A stretch of DNA of 5,718 nucleotides from Desulfobacterales bacterium (GTDB lineage Bacteria; Desulfobacterota; Desulfobacteria; Desulfobacterales; Desulfobacteraceae). Positions within the stretch are counted from its first letter, which is position 1, and every line of letters starts with the position of its first letter. Location: positions 1-5,718 of the forward strand of contig JAKSBO010000771.1 of the NCBI GenBank assembly GCA_022361095.1, in the 5' to 3' direction. The notes under the pieces were generated by a model. That model was not told the DNA's origin, ran no database searches, and was given only the letters and a program-made list of their open reading frames with translations. The position numbers and the translations under genes are program-made. This document shows, in pieces, positions 4,857 to 5,718 of the stretch.

Positions 4857-5718
4857 TTATAGGCTTGGCCGCAATACTTTATCCAGGTCCAGATTATGCC
4901 GCTTAAGCTTGTTGTTCAAGGTCGTTCTTGTAATACTAAGGATTTTAGCCGCTTCGGTTTTATTGCCCTTTGTCTGCTTAAGCGTCTCGATCAGGGCAAT
5001 GCTTTCGATTTCATTCAACGTTTTTCCGCCCCCGGAAAAATCATGGGCGGCCATATTTTCAGGTTCATAATCCTTTAACACGTTAGAGGGCAGATCTTTT
5101 TCGCAGATATACCCGCCCATACACAGGATAATGGCGCGTTCAATTATGTTTTCAAGTTCGCGCACGTTGCCCGGCCAGCCGTACTTGACCAGGGCATCCA
5201 TGGCCATGGGGGTAAACCCTTTAACTTCTTTTTTATTCTCTTGGGTGTACCTGTCTAAAAATTTCCGGGCAAGCAAAGGGATGTCATCTGATCTGTCACG
5301 TAACGGGGGGACCTTTACATTAATCACATTGAGCCGGTAAAACAGATCCCGGCGAAAAGTCCCCGCTTCCACCTCTTTTTCCAGATTTTTGTTGGTGGCC
5401 GCAATCACGCGAACGTCAATGGTTGTGACCTTATCGGAACCCACTTTCTGGATCTCTTTTTCCTGGAGAACCCTGAGCAGCTTTACCTGCATGGACAAAG
5501 GAATTTCGCCGATTTCATCAAGAAAAATTGTACCCTTGTCTGCGGATTTAAAAAGGCCGTCCCTGGGTTTATCCGCGCCGGTGAATGCCCCTTTTTCATG
5601 TCCGAACAGTTCAGATTCCAGCAGGGTTTCACTCAACGCGGCACAATTCACCGGGATCAAAGCATTCTCTTTTCGTTTACTGTTTTTGTGAATGGCCTTT
5701 GCAAACAACTCTTTACCG
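4857..5718 (-). CDS. Sigma-54-dependent transcriptional activator (NtrC family), C-terminal part
   Basis: 286 residues are visible. The gene enters from the right edge inside Walker A ([10 protein letters not shown]). The sigma-54-contacting loop GAFTGA is intact at visible residues 43-48 (bases 5574-5591). Walker B is TIFLDEIGE. Further AAA+ hallmarks are [35 protein letters not shown] and [15 protein letters not shown]. The last 50 residues form a Fis-type helix-turn-helix ([25 protein letters not shown]). The protein therefore uses ATP to open sigma-54 promoters from an upstream site. The N-terminal sensory domain (response-regulator receiver, PAS or other) is beyond the window, so the signal is unknown. 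The apparent first residue at 5708 is a TTG inside the domain, not a start. It is encoded upstream of the channel gene on the same strand, and may regulate that gene or the mft/dehydrogenase operon; neither is shown by the sequence. Confidence 0.95.
   Translation of the reverse strand, partial: GKELFAKAIHKNSKRKENALIPVNCAALSETLLESELFGHEKGAFTGADKPRDGLFKSADKGTIFLDEIGEIPLSMQVKLLRVLQEKEIQKVGSDKVTTIDVRVIAATNKNLEKEVEAGTFRRDLFYRLNVINVKVPPLRDRSDDIPLLARKFLDRYTQENKKEVKGFTPMAMDALVKYGWPGNVRELENIIERAIILCMGGYICEKDLPSNVLKDYEPENMAAHDFSGGGKTLNEIESIALIETLKQTKGNKTEAAKILSITRTTLNNKLKRHNLDLDKVLRPSL

Overview
The window looks like part of a Gram-negative, probably anaerobic proteobacterial or Desulfobacterota-type chromosome. 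This is an inference from moderate GC content, a beta-barrel outer-membrane protein with a signal peptide, a sigma-54 activator (enhancer-binding protein) and two radical SAM enzymes. No rRNA, tRNA, CRISPR array or mobile element is visible.

Positions 1-1921 (minus strand) hold a compact mycofactocin cassette, transcribed right to left. It starts with a zinc-dependent MDR alcohol dehydrogenase (779-1921). Next come the mycofactocin precursor mftA (594-746, a 50-residue ORF ending in the diagnostic IDGICGVY), the precursor-binding protein mftB (343-591), and the 5' part of the radical SAM maturase mftC (1-353, cut by the window edge). The gaps and overlaps (32-nt gap, 2-nt gap, 11-nt overlap) indicate one transcript. 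In known systems MftB presents MftA to MftC, which oxidatively decarboxylates the C-terminal Tyr and crosslinks it to the adjacent Val. The finished cofactor serves as electron acceptor for alcohol dehydrogenases that do not release their NAD(H). The dehydrogenase at the head of this operon resembles that type.

Positions 1922-2141 are a divergent intergenic region with a perfect 18-bp palindrome, a candidate operator. On the plus strand, 2142-3248 encodes a second, distinct radical SAM/SPASM protein with complete cysteine motifs. Its substrate is unknown and no obvious precursor lies beside it.

Positions 3249-3469 lie between convergent genes and contain a strong hairpin followed by T residues. 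This hairpin terminates the minus-strand gene 3470-4408, an outer-membrane channel of the phenol-degradation MetA/SphA-like family.

Positions 4409-4856 are AT-rich and carry no convincing gene, only some inverted repeats. Positions 4857-5718 (minus strand) encode the C-terminal part of a sigma-54-dependent activator, cut at Walker A by the window edge.

One reading is a locus for uptake and oxidation of an alcohol or aromatic compound: activator, porin, dehydrogenase, and the peptide-derived redox cofactor that re-oxidises the dehydrogenase. The substrate and the regulatory links are inference.
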